Assembly: GCA_963970005.1 (NCBI GenBank)
Contig: CAXAMN010021585.1
Coordinates: 283,313-347,312 of the forward strand
DNA: 64,000 nt
Reading direction: 5' to 3'
DNA from: Durusdinium trenchii
Taxonomy: Eukaryota > Sar > Dinophyceae > Suessiales > Symbiodiniaceae
The position numbers and the translations under genes were made by a program. Positions 24,801 to 36,800 of the stretch are shown here, piece by piece; position 1 is the stretch's first letter, and the number at the start of each line of letters is the position of its first letter. Under the pieces are notes generated by a model. The model was not told the DNA's origin, made no database searches, and was given only the letters and a program-made list of their open reading frames with translations.

Positions 24801-27800
24801 CGGAAAGGTGCTAACAACCCATCAAAGCAGAGGTGTCATTGTTGGAATGGTCCCAAACAACTTCGCTTCGGAATCCATAGCCGAGCTGCGCTGCGAGGTT
24901 GCGGGAGGCTCTGCTGAGTGAGTCCTCAGCTTTGGAAGAGATCCACAAGTCCCTGTCGAATGCCTACTCACAGGGTGTTGTCTCAGGACACACCAAAGAG
25001 TCATACCCTCAGCCATCGAAAGCAATGCTCAAAAAAAGAGAATGGAATGCTAGTTAGTTTGGCCATTCGCGCCTGCAGGGGTGAACAACAGCTGAAGCAT
25101 CAAATCAACCAAGCCAGTGCCAAGCGTGGAACTAAGAGTTTGTTTTCGCTCAACTTTGTATTTGAAGAATGGGGAATTTGGAAAAGCATTCTCACTTGGT
25201 TCGTGTCCATCTTTCATGGGGGAAATTGGAACAAACCCGTGCTATTGATCCAAGGGCTGCTGCATCTTTGGCTTTGGAAGCTCGGGCCAGGTCCCACTCT
25301 AAGTTAAAACCGCTTTGCAGGTTTTGGCTAACGTCCGAACCGACCTTGTTAGTTGCTTAGTTGATGACCCCAGGCCTTTCATTCCAAAAGAGTCAAAGGA
25401 TGAGAAGGGTGCGAAGGGTCGCGCGGCCGCAAAGGCGGCTGTGAAAGGTAAGGCTAAGGCAAAGGCCAAGGCCAAAGCAAAGGCAGGAGATGATGCGCCT
25501 GTCAAGCGACCGCGCACTGCCAAGTGAAGCGCTGCTGTGATCGCTATAGATCAGAGCTTTTCGCACTTTAGGCAATTTCAGTAGTGCGTGTCTCTGACTT
25601 AGGGGTTTTGTTGACCTTTACCTTTACCTTTCCCTTTCCTTTTATGCTCTTGATACTTGTAGTTATAATTCAGTCTTGACTTGGTGGGTCGAAGGTCAAC
25701 CGATGGTAGTCATCAATTACTGTGTGATTCTGCGTGTGAACATGCAGAGTTCTTGAACTCTTCAGCTTGGGGCGAGAACAAATTTGGTATTCGTCCATCT
25801 CGTTTCGATTGCTGACTTGGCTGATCACATCGGGCTAATGACCATGGCCCGAAAAGAGTCTGAAGACCTGTGTTGCTCATTAATTTGCCAGGTTCTCACA
25901 AAGCTCCTGAGCCTGGGGATCTGACCAACAACTATGCAGAGCTTCTGTCTGAAGGGGTGGGGTGCTCAATTGAAGATTCTCAAGTCCATCGCATTGTCCG
26001 CCCTCCTCTCACCAGGTCCCAGCGGCGAAGCTTCGACACGTTGCAGACAAAGCCCGAGCAGAGGTTGGAGAGAGGCAGTTGGCCTCAAAGGCATCCAGCG
26101 GTGCCAATGCTTGCCGAGAGGCTCACGCCTTTATTGGAAGATGGAACTTAGCTTGGAAGATTCCCTACAGCTACCTGCCACTCCAAAAAAAAGATGGCTC
26201 ACAGATTGAAGTTCCCTACATATCACCGAAGGATTACTTGAAATTTCTTCTTGGCAAAGCTCCACACCTTCTTTATGGGGGCCTTGATGATTTGGAACTG
26301 GGTGCCAAGCATTGGGAATGCTTTTGGAATCACTACCGGGAGATTCACCCAACACATGTTTTGTTCGAGGCTTCCGGGAATACGGAGAGAAGGCTCAGCA
26401 ACACAATAGGTCTTGCCTTCTACGGGGACGAGGGCCGCGGCCTGAAACGTGGAAACACATGCATCATCACCATGGAGACCGTCTTGGGCCTCATGGATCC
26501 TTCAAATCCCCGAGACTCCAGATGCTGTGAGAGCTGTTGCGTGTCCAAGTCAACAGCGAAAAGGTATGACTTGAGGGAAGGGTTCATGGCTTCCCCCAAC
26601 GATCTTGGTGAAATCCCACTGTTCGCGCAGCATGTTTCAAACTACAAACACCACAGCTTTTTGACTAAGTATGCCCTCAGTATCCTACCGCATTCCTACT
26701 TCAAGGAAACTGACCTCCTCGAGCGATTGATGGGTAGGCTATGTCAGGACTTCCGGGAGCTTTTCGAGTCTGGTCTGGAAACTGGTCAAGGAAAGGTGTT
26801 TGCTGCCCTTACTGGGATGAAAGGTGACCTCAAATGGTACCAGTCCATTGCAAACTTGTCACGCTGCTTTGCCAAGCAGTTGAAACCGGATGAGCCGTGC
26901 TGCCACCAGTGCATGGCTGGAACGGCAGACATGCCATTTGAACAAACAACCCACAATCCAGATTGGGCCCAAACCATGTTCTTCCAACGACCATGGGCAC
27001 AAGACAACGAACCACAAGCCATTACGAATCTCCCATTTGATGCAGCAGCGCCAGAAAGAATCTTGCGTCGCGATGTATTTCATAATGCTAAGCAAGGCAC
27101 ATTCCGTGACTACATAGCAAGCACAGTGCTTCTACTTTGCTTGCTTGGATACTTTCACGACAGTCATGGGAGCAACAGCCGAGATGCTCTGCTGGGCCGG
27201 GCGCACGCCCACTTCAGTTTGTGGTGTTGCAGCACGGGCAAGACGCCCGCCCTACGCAGTTTCAACTCTCTCTTCTTTAGCATTACTTCATGGAGTGACT
27301 ATCCATGGATCAATTGCAAGGGCAGCGACACGAGCCTATGTGTGTCCTGGCTCCGTTGTCTCACACGCTGCCTCCTTTTTGACCTGAAGGATCCGGAGCA
27401 CAAGCAAACGCTTGAGTCGATGCACCAGGCAGCTGTTCAGGGAGAGCGCTTTTTCAAGATCGTGTACACTCACGGTATCTGGCTCAGCCGGCACTGTGCT
27501 GCTGCAACATACGAGGCTTTGCATTTGTTTTTGAAAGAGTACAACACGCTGTCTTTCCTGTCGCTTTATAAGCATGCCTACACGGGGTACGCCAAGAAAA
27601 CCAAAATGCATATGTTGGCCCACGAGAAGTATGACCTTCACATGCTCTTGGTTGGCAAAAGACCTGTTGCATTGAATCCGGTGATTTTCGCAACGGAGCA
27701 AAACGAGGACACAGTGGGGCGACTGTCCCGCTTGTCGCGCCGGGTCAGTCAGCATTGGCCAGCGAAAAGGACTCTGGATCTTTACTTGATACAGTGTAAG

Positions 27801-30800
27801 ACCGTGCACAGGAGGTACTTGGCAGTGCGAAAGACGAAGGGAAAGTTGAAGCGAAAGAGTTAAAACAACGGGTTTGGGAGGTGGTGGGTTTGGGAATGCT
27901 GAGGTCCCGGACTATCCAATCCAACCCATGGCCAGGATGAAGGGCACCATGGTCGTCTAGCTATGTTCAGTTTAGACATGTTGGACATTGTTGAATCTTT
28001 GGCTTTGGTGTGGAGCATGAAGTCTACACTTCACAGCCAATTGTGTAGGAAGCGTTGGCATGAATGCCTACTCATTTCAAAAGCCTGAAGCCACAAGTGT
28101 GACGTCAACAGTCAACGACGTTTTTTTTCAGCAACGACACTTCTTGCAGCCAACGATGGAAATTTCCGTTGTTTCAGCCAACGATGAAAATTATGCATAC
28201 CTAGAGGTTGCAGGTCTATTGCCGGAGGAGGAGTTGCCATTGGAGATGCCTAGGCCTCAAATTCATGCCTCCCGGGAGGAATGGGAGAAGATTGCGGGAG
28301 AGATGTACCGACGAGGCCTGGTGAAGACGGTTGCGGCGCCAGTGCTTGTGCGTGGCAGATACTTGGTGAATGGTAGTTTCGGGGTGGCAAAGCCGGGCAA
28401 GTACCTTGATGATGAGCGACCGGTCTTGAGGCTGATCATGGATTTTCGAGGTACAAACGCGGCGACCCGAGTTCTTGAGGGAGATGTGAGGAGCTTGACA
28501 GGAGCCCCGGCTCTACAGCATGTGGTTCTGCCGGCGGGCAAGGTAGTGAGGATGAGCGCCGATGATCTGGTGTCAGCCTTTTATTTGTTTGCTCTCCCAC
28601 CGGGTTGGCCTGAGATGATGACGTTTGCAGAAAAGGTAAGCTGGAGAAGCCTGGGAGTAGAGCGAGAAGGAGAAACCTATATTGGGGCGGCTGTGCTCCC
28701 AATGGGTTGGGCGTCGGCCGTGGGAGTGCTGCAGCATGCCCATAGGAGGTTGGCCCTGCGATCACCTTTGCAAGGCGGAGGAGGTTTGCTGGGAAAGTGT
28801 GAGATACGACGAGACAGCGTCTTTCCCAACCTGGAGGAGGAAGATAAGTTATGGTCTCTGTATCTCGATGACACCAGCCTCTATGAGATCATGGAGGCAC
28901 GAGTGGCCGAAGACCTGGAAGGCAAAAGCTCGGAAGAACAGGAAGCCCTGAGACGGGCCTATGCGCATTGGGGGGTACCGTACTCGAAAGAAAAGAGCTT
29001 GCAGAGGGCTCGGAGGGCCGAGAAGCTCGGAGCCGTGGTTGACGGAGATCGAGGAACCCTTCAAGGATCGATGAAGAGAGCGCTGGATAGCCTGTCGCTG
29101 AGCTTTTGGCTGCTGAGGCAAGAGAAGGTACCCCGGAAAGGATTGCAAGTATTTTTGGGACGAGAGGTGCACACGTTGCAGTTCCGTCGACCTTTGTTTG
29201 GAGTTTTCGACTATCTATGGAAGGACATTTCGGATGGGGAGGTCCTGATTGAACTGGGAGCCAAGTCAGTAGAGGAGATATTGATGGCAGGTTGCAGTCA
29301 GCCTCTGAGAGTGACTGACTTGAGGGCGAAACTGCATGAAGTGGTGACGGCCTCTGATGCCAGTGAAACAGGTGGTGGCTCTGTGTATGGATCAAAGCTG
29401 ACCTCCCGTGGTCTCAGAGAAATGTGCGCCTTGGAGGAGGAAGAAGATGATGTTGGCGGCGAGGGTATCAATCTGGATGAACCCCAAAGTGTTCTGGTGT
29501 TCGACTTCTTTGCAGGCATAGGAGGCCTGAGTCGAGCGCTGGAGCTGGCCGGACAGAAGGTGGATCATTTGGTGGTGATTGAGAAGGATCCTGAATGCCG
29601 AAGGCTGAACAAAGCGAGATGGCCTGGATGCGATGTGATAACTGACATCACGAAGGTGACAAAAGCTGAGGTTGAGAAGTACATGAGGAGTGTGCCAGGC
29701 CTCACTGGGGTGATTGCTGGGGGCGGCTCCCCTGCCAAGGTCTATCAAAGTTGAATGTGGACCGAATTCATCTTCAAGACCCTAGATCTCAATTGTTCTA
29801 CAAGTATGTGGAGATCCTGGGATGGATTGAGGACCTGGCACGAGAAATGAAAGTATGGTCGGTCCTGATGGTGGAAAATGTGGTTGGAGATGACGCGGAC
29901 ATCCGGGAAATGAGCCAGCAGCTGGGATGCCGTCCGGTGCACGTTTGCTCAGGATGCTTGTCATGTGTCCGCCGTCCAAGATTGTATTGGTGCAATGTAG
30001 CCTTGGATGACCATGCTAGCTTTCAGTTGAACCACCACGAGCCCTACGATGTGATAGAGTTCAACGAGGAGCTGGAGCCCTTGGGTTCGGTGTGTGATGA
30101 GCAGTGGTTTTGGCCGGCGGCTGAGGTCAACAAGAACCTGCGGCTACCCACGTTCACCCGAGCCATTCCACGAAGAAATCCACCAAAGGAGCCAGCAGGG
30201 CTGCAGTCCTGTGATCGGAGCACATTAGACAGATGGAAGGAGGATAGGATGAAGTTTCCGCCGTACACTTACAGACCTGAGTTCCTGTTCCATCATGCCG
30301 CAGGAGAAGAGGTGAAACGAGTGGCATCAGCGACCGAAAGAGAGAGGTTGATGGGGTATCCCACGGGATATACCTTGGCCCTGTTTCGAAAAGAGGCAGA
30401 TACGGAGGAGGAGAAAACAAAGCAGTCAGTGGCTCGAGAGGCGGCTATCGGAAATAGCTTCCATGCTGTGGTTGTGGCTTGCTTGATGGACCTATGGCTA
30501 TGGAAGAAGCAAGCCCGAACTGACCCAAAGGGAGCCAGTGCCATAGTGAAGAGGTGGCACGAGGAGATGGCCGTCAGAAGCTTCAATGACATTGGAGAAA
30601 AGGACGATGCCACGACGCATGTTAGCGAGAGTGAAAGAGACAAGGAGGAGGAAGAAGCCCAGGCGCAGATGGCCCGGAACCCCAAGCGTGAGCAATGGCT
30701 TCGTTTGGCGGGACATAGTTTCGGAAAGGATGGAGGAGCCCGCTTGTTGAACGTCCGGCTGATTCACCAGTATCTCCGGAGGATGGAATTTCGAGGAAGT

Positions 30801-33800
30801 GATGTTCGCTTGGACCTGCAGGTGGTGTACCGTCCTGATGCGGTCACCCGGACGACAGTTGATCCGGGGCGCTGGGTTTGGAAGACAGCCCAATCGTACA
30901 AGTGGCACCAAGATGAGCATATCAACCTTTTGGAGTTGAGGGCCATCCTGAGGAGCCTAGAGTGGCGGGCCCGATCGGCCTCCTTTCATTCCTGCAGGTT
31001 TCTTCACCTGTCGGATTCCCAGATCTGCCTGGCTGTGCTGACAAAAGGTCGAAGCAGCTCAAGAAAGATCAGTCGCATTTTGCGGAAGATCTCAGCCTTG
31101 TGTGTCGCCTTGAATCTCTTCCCCTTATGGGCTTGGATCGCATCCCGATTGAATCCTGCGGATGGTCCAAGCAGGCGTTTTGAGAAGGATGCCAAGAAGG
31201 GAGATTAAGCGAAAGGACACGAAGGCAGAACGCAAGGCTGAAAGGCAGAAAGTGGGAAGGTTGTCGGAACAAAGAGTTTCACTGGCAACTGCAGAAAGAT
31301 ATGCAGATGCCTTGCATGGCTTGAGTACCTTTGTGGGAAGCCCAGAGGTACAGCTGCTGAAACGAGCAGACCTTGAATCAGTGCTTTGTGAATATGTGGA
31401 GTTCCTCTGGGAAGAAGGAGATCCCAAGACAATGGCTAATTATGTGATGGCCGCTGTTCAATATCGAAGGCCAGAGCTCAGAGGACGCTTAAAAGCCGCA
31501 TGGCAGTTGGTTTCCTTATGGAACAAGTTGTCCGGACTTGGTCCTGGCTTTTGCTGGAACCCTATGGCAGTGGCAGTGGCCCCGCTTAGCCCAGCTAACT
31601 ATGGTAGCTTTTTGTGGCCTCCTACGAACAGGAGAGATGTTTCAACTTCGCCGGCAAGATGTGGTTCTCCCACGAAAGGAAGGACAGTCAGCGATCCTTT
31701 TTCTGCATGACACCAAAACGTCACAACGAAATCTGTTGAAGAGTGAGAAGGTAGTTCTCACTGAGAAAAGCGCCATTGCTTGCTTGCGGGCTCTCTGTCA
31801 GCGACGCAAGCCTCGGCCTGGAAAGCTTCAACTACCTTCCTTATAGTCTAAGACGGGGAGGAGCCACTGCAGCCTATGTTCAGGGCATGCATTTTGATCA
31901 GCTATTGGCCAAAGGCCGGTGGCAACATATTGCTACTGCACGTCTTTATCTCGATCAAGCCCTCCAAGAATACACTGCCCTTGTCCTACCACAAGCAGTG
32001 ACCCGTAAGGTTCGCGCAGCAAGCCAGAGGTTTGCTGCCGAGCTGGGACGCGTGGAGGAGGGGGCAAGGAGGACTTGATCGGGTAGAGGGCATAGGAATT
32101 GCCTTTTCTTCANNNNNNNNNNAAGGAGGACTTGATCGGGTAGAGGGCATAGGAATTGCCTTTTCTTCAGCAGGCACTTGACCCCGGCATAAAAGTGCGC
32201 GGTCAGGGTCAAGAGGTGGACCACACATATAAGGCATATATATATATATATATGACGTCGCGGCATCTCTCTCATGCATCTCTCATTTCTCAATATATTA
32301 TCACCTGGACTGCACTTGTGGAGCAACGTGAATGGACAAATGCGACTACAAATGAATGAGCCAGAGAAGAGGAAGCATAAGTTTGGCTACTAAGACAGAC
32401 AGGCGGAAGTTCACCACCAAAGCGACATTCCAAGTTCAATGCCAGCGGGAAATGTAGAAAACAAGTCAATGCAAGGCAGAAAACAAAAGAACATGATCCG
32501 GCGAAGATGAACCCCAAACGGTGCCTCAACAAAACAATTATGTTTGCCATCAGAACCCAGTGGACCACAACTGGGTTGTAGAGGAAAATGGTTGTCCACA
32601 GCGTAATTTTCAGGGTTTGCGAGGGGATAGGGTGAGTTGTATTGTCCCTCTGGGTGAATCCTTCTTACTTTGTTTCCCAGCCCCTGGACAGCAAATCTTA
32701 AGGTTCCAGGACGATTTGTTTCTCGGATGTCCTTTATCCCCAACGACCATTCTCAGGAAGTACTTTCACCGTGCTGGTTGCCTTAAAAGTACTGTATATA
32801 ATATATTGTGTACTATAATTGTTATGTGGAAGAATTAAAATGGAATCTATACTGTCTATACTGTCATGTCCTGTCATTGATATTTTGGGGGTAGTGTATC
32901 CGTAACTTTTGAAGACTAGAGAGTTATGGACCAGATGAAAACCGTATAAGGTTCTGAGATTGGATTCAGTGGTGCACTTGTGTTTTCTTATTCAGTATTG
33001 GTATTGGTGACATCTTGTGAAACTATGTGAACATTATTCCATCGAACCCTGACATGCTGGAATACTTGTTGCAAACAATGTGGAGGGGGTGCTGAATCAT
33101 ATGGAATATATGTTGAGGTGTGTTCACCTGGGGAGTCCTTCTTAGGCCCCCTTCGTATCTTTCAATTCAGCGGTTCGTTGAACCAATCCATGACTTTCCT
33201 CTACGAACCGGTGGTTTTTCTACCTAAACATCTAAGTCATTGATCTATTCGACATGGGGAGTCCTTTACGAACAGGTCATATCTCGGAACAGGAACCGGT
33301 GTTTCGTTTCGTTTCCGTCGGCGAGTTGGTCGACCGAGCGGGCGACCCGCTCCCTACCGAGCAGGCTCCGTGTCGGTGTCCAGCGCGGCGGTGGAACTCA
33401 TGATGTCCAGGCGCTGTTGAAGAGGGGCGAAGAGGGGCGAAGAGGGGCGAAGAGGGGGCTAGGCTTACCCGAGGTGTTGAAAGCAGCCTGCTTTGGCCCT
33501 TCTATGCCCTGCTCAAGCTCTCTATAAGTGCTTTGCTATGCTTTCCTGGCCCATCCTATATGTTCCACAAATGTTGGGGGTTCCAATTATCTGGTTGAAG
33601 GTCTCTCAAGCTCTCTGGGATGTTTCGCGAACCCTAGCATTCCTGGCCCACTGATTCAAGGACTCCCGCACCAGAACCTGGTTCTACAATTTCCGAAGTC
33701 GGTCGGGTCGCGAGTTTCGCGAAGAAACCGGCGACCGGGCTGGACTGCTTGGACTGTTGAATCGTGGGATTCCTGTGAGACATCCTGAGAGACACAGGAT

Positions 33801-36800
33801 TTCAGGAGTCTACTCATCAAGTGGGCCGTTTTTTTGTTAGACTGCTAGACCATGTCGTCCAATCTTGTCCATGTGTGTTTCCTTGTTGATCTGTTTGCCT
33901 TGGAGATGATATGCAGTAGAAAGGAGTCTGGAGTCAAACGGATTACACCGGGCATTCTCAAGTGATAGGAACTGTTGTAAGATGTTATAAGCTAATGCAT
34001 GGTGAGTGTAGTGTAGCATCTTCAATTGTGTTTTGTACAAAGCTTTGGCAACAGAAGCAGCACTTTCAGGTGAGGTCGGACCCTACGACTCTTTCATGAC
34101 GTACTAATGGACTTCGAGACAAACCTGGATTAGACTGCTAAGGTTATATTAGCTGGATTCTGGTCATTTCGAAAAAGTACACCACAACCACTTGAACTTC
34201 TTGCTTTGCCTAGTGTAAGTCCATCCCAACAACTTGTTAGACTCTTTCTATGTCGAGGTGGTTAGAAAGGGTGGAGAAGGTAAGGGTTGAGATCACCTTC
34301 TCGTACGAACTGATTCTACAATTCCGAGTTTAGTGTGGCGATGGCAGGCATGGACGGAGAGGTTTCTTCTTCAAACTTGTGCATCCCCCTCCGATTCAAA
34401 ACCCATGTGGTGGTTTATACATGTTTGACTACAGTCTTCGGATTTTTTTGATTAACGCGTTTGATGGTTGATCCAAAACTCGGCTTAGAATCACTCTCGC
34501 CTTGGAGCTCCCGGTCATTTCCGCGTGAGACGTGAGACGTGTTCCAAACCACCCTGCCCAGGGCAATGCAGGACTTGCGCAAGCCGGCCAGCAAGTTGAA
34601 CGCTGCTGGCACGCACACAGAACATGATAAACATGATGCTGAATGTGTGTGTGTGTTTCCTGAGTCCTGCTATTTCCCGGTTTCACAGTCCGACGTGTTT
34701 GCAGCTTCGTCAGTGAAACGAATCTGATCAGCAAACCTCATTTAAGGGAGTACAATAGGCTGCTGCTCAAGTTGTTTGCGGTCAGCACGGATGCAGTGAC
34801 ACGATGACGATGCAGTGACGTGTTTGTAAGTAAGGCTTCGGTCATGAGACCGGTTCATGAATCAAAGTGAGACATGCTTTCCAAGAGACCCATATATGTG
34901 CCCGTTGAGGTTCGGTGATGATGTTTTTGCTTTGGAGAGTCAGTTCCTACCTTTAAAGGATAATTCAGAAATACAGCAGGTGGGTGTTCTGAAAGCGATT
35001 TGGTTGCAGTTTCGGAGCCCTTCGAGTCCAGTACCGGAGTATGTGGGTTGTCACTTTGTGTGGTTGTTTCCATGTGCTGATCTTGCTGTTGATCAATTCG
35101 CCTTGGTCCGTACGATATCAGTCAAGCTTCTCATTGTCTTGCCTGATAAGCAACAAGACCAAGGGAATTGGAGTTTCTGCATCCCTTACGAGCAGAAGCG
35201 AAGAACTGCATCCACCTCGTTTCGACCTCACATCGTTGAAGATCACAAGATCCATTTGGTGCGTCACATACACGTTACCTGGTGATTAGGAATGGTAAGT
35301 TGCCATTCTACAATTACATAACCTAGTTATTACAGTATAGTTACAGTAATATTATTGTTATATATTATATATATACTGACATGTTCCTCTTGTGACCGGG
35401 ATTCTTTCCGACTGTAAAAGCCCAAACGCAACCCAAACCCGGTGTGCCGCATGTCCTCGAAAAAAAAAAAAGAGCATCTTCACTTCGCTTCTGCAGCTTC
35501 TTGGCACCAGGTTTGCATCATCGGTGCCGGTAAGATGTCCAGGCAGCTGACCGAGGAAGCGATCAGGGCGCCCCTGATCCGGGGGCCTTGGCGTGTTTTC
35601 AGTGGGCCTCTGCAAGCCTTGGAGATTGGTCTCCCAACTTTGCAGGAACACAAAGGGGGATGGGAGTCAGGCCTTTTTGGGCTTCGAAAGTTCACTCGTC
35701 ACTTCTGAGGTTGGGTGGTTGGACAGGATATCTCTCATTAGATCATGCGTCGGGTCAGTTGCTTTTGAGCGAGGATGAGCTGTGAATCTATCATGATATA
35801 GTACTGAGTACTGTAATAATGACATATAATATAATATAACAATATGTAACACAATATCAATTATTAATAGGTCTATGTTCACAAACGAGCCCTGTTCAAA
35901 TTTGGGAATCCCCAACATGAACTGACGAAGAGATTCACCACTTGTTCCTGGATTTGGAGGGGATTTGCTTGTTGGACACATGTTAGACCAGTAGCTTCGG
36001 GACTCCTGTGTTGAGGGGCTGGACATCCTCACACCGGAAAACACATCCAGGCCACTCACGATGCTGTAATGGAACGACCCAAAACAACAACGTCGAAGAT
36101 ACTGAATTACACTGACCACCACACCAAAAGCACGATGCGGTTGCTAGCAACACCTGGCCAGAACGGAGGCACACCTGGCCGGAAAGGAACCACGAGCCCT
36201 GGCCTTTTCAAACCCATCACGCGGCATGATTCCTTGCAAGCGCTTTTGGGCCAGTCTGTCGAACTATACCTGCGACATCCTGCGACCCTCCGTGCAAAGC
36301 TTGAGCCTTGCACCTGCGACCCTCCGCCTTGCAGAATGTATTTGTGGATCTTGCACTGGCTTGCTACAACTATTACAACTGCCATGCGCGGCATGGGTGA
36401 AAAGGATGCCGTTCTTGAGCTGCGAATAGAGACTTGCTGGCGGTGTCGACCGTCAATGAATGAACGTCGTGTAGAAGGAGTCATTGGGCCGGGTCAGCTA
36501 GGCCGGCCCAGGCTGCATGTTTTGTTCACAGACTTGACATGATGATGATGGTAGCAGCCCTTCATGGGTACCTCTTCCAGGTACTTCCCAGGACCATGTC
36601 ATGTCTAATCAGAATGCCCTTTCATGAAGCCTCATTGACCCTATGAGTTGAGCGGGCAAACAGAAGGTATGTGAACCCCTCGGGCAGGAGGAACTTTTTA
36701 TAAGGCATTGTGGACAAGTTTTTCCCAGCTATACTATACCGCAAAGGGAGTCTATAAAGATTATAAAGCGACAAGGTCGCGAATCAAGAGTTCATGCAAG

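Larger units (their letters stand above)
16135..28199 (+). mobile_element. 12,065-base insert carrying an intron-rich gene; candidate undescribed element
   Basis: The block is defined by the reading frame it splits and by CCTA at both edges. It holds a plus-strand gene with many small exons from about 16618 to 27863: a proline-rich N-terminus, a Lys-rich region, a methyltransferase-like domain, then a large C-terminal segment. Its codon and splice character resemble host genes, and there is no RT, LTR or poly-A tail. Terminal inverted repeats were sought and not found: the left end starts CATCCACTGAGC and the right end finishes AATTATGCATA. Near the right end CAGCCAACGATG occurs twice (about 28147 and 28175). 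I recall fragments of the same protein as highly multiplied in Symbiodinium proteomes, which supports mobility. Alternatives are a gene copied by segmental duplication or a large DNA transposon. Confidence 0.6.
13390..32200 (+). mobile_element. DIRS/Ngaro-like tyrosine-recombinase retrotransposon with DNMT, interrupted by a 12 kb insert
   Basis: Plus-strand parts in order: structured leader (13393-13744), Gag-like (13745-16134), insert of another element (16135-28199), RT (28201-29400), DNMT3-like methyltransferase (29480-30500), RNase H remainder (30700-31180) and tyrosine recombinase (31162-32078). RT plus tyrosine recombinase without an integrase or endonuclease defines the DIRS/Ngaro class, which inserts by recombination and leaves no target duplication. 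The reading frame before the insert joins in frame to the one after it across a shared CCTA. Frameshifts near 15100, 29735, 31530 and 31830, the last with a probable internal deletion, show a dead copy. The terminal split or inverted repeats of the class were not recognised, so the ends are approximate. The element lies in an intron of the reductase gene in sense orientation. Confidence 0.85.

Noticed and set aside
16135..28199. CACTA-type DNA transposon, because the left end contains CACTG
   Set aside because: The right end has no CAGTG or inverted match, and the candidate duplication is four bases, not three.
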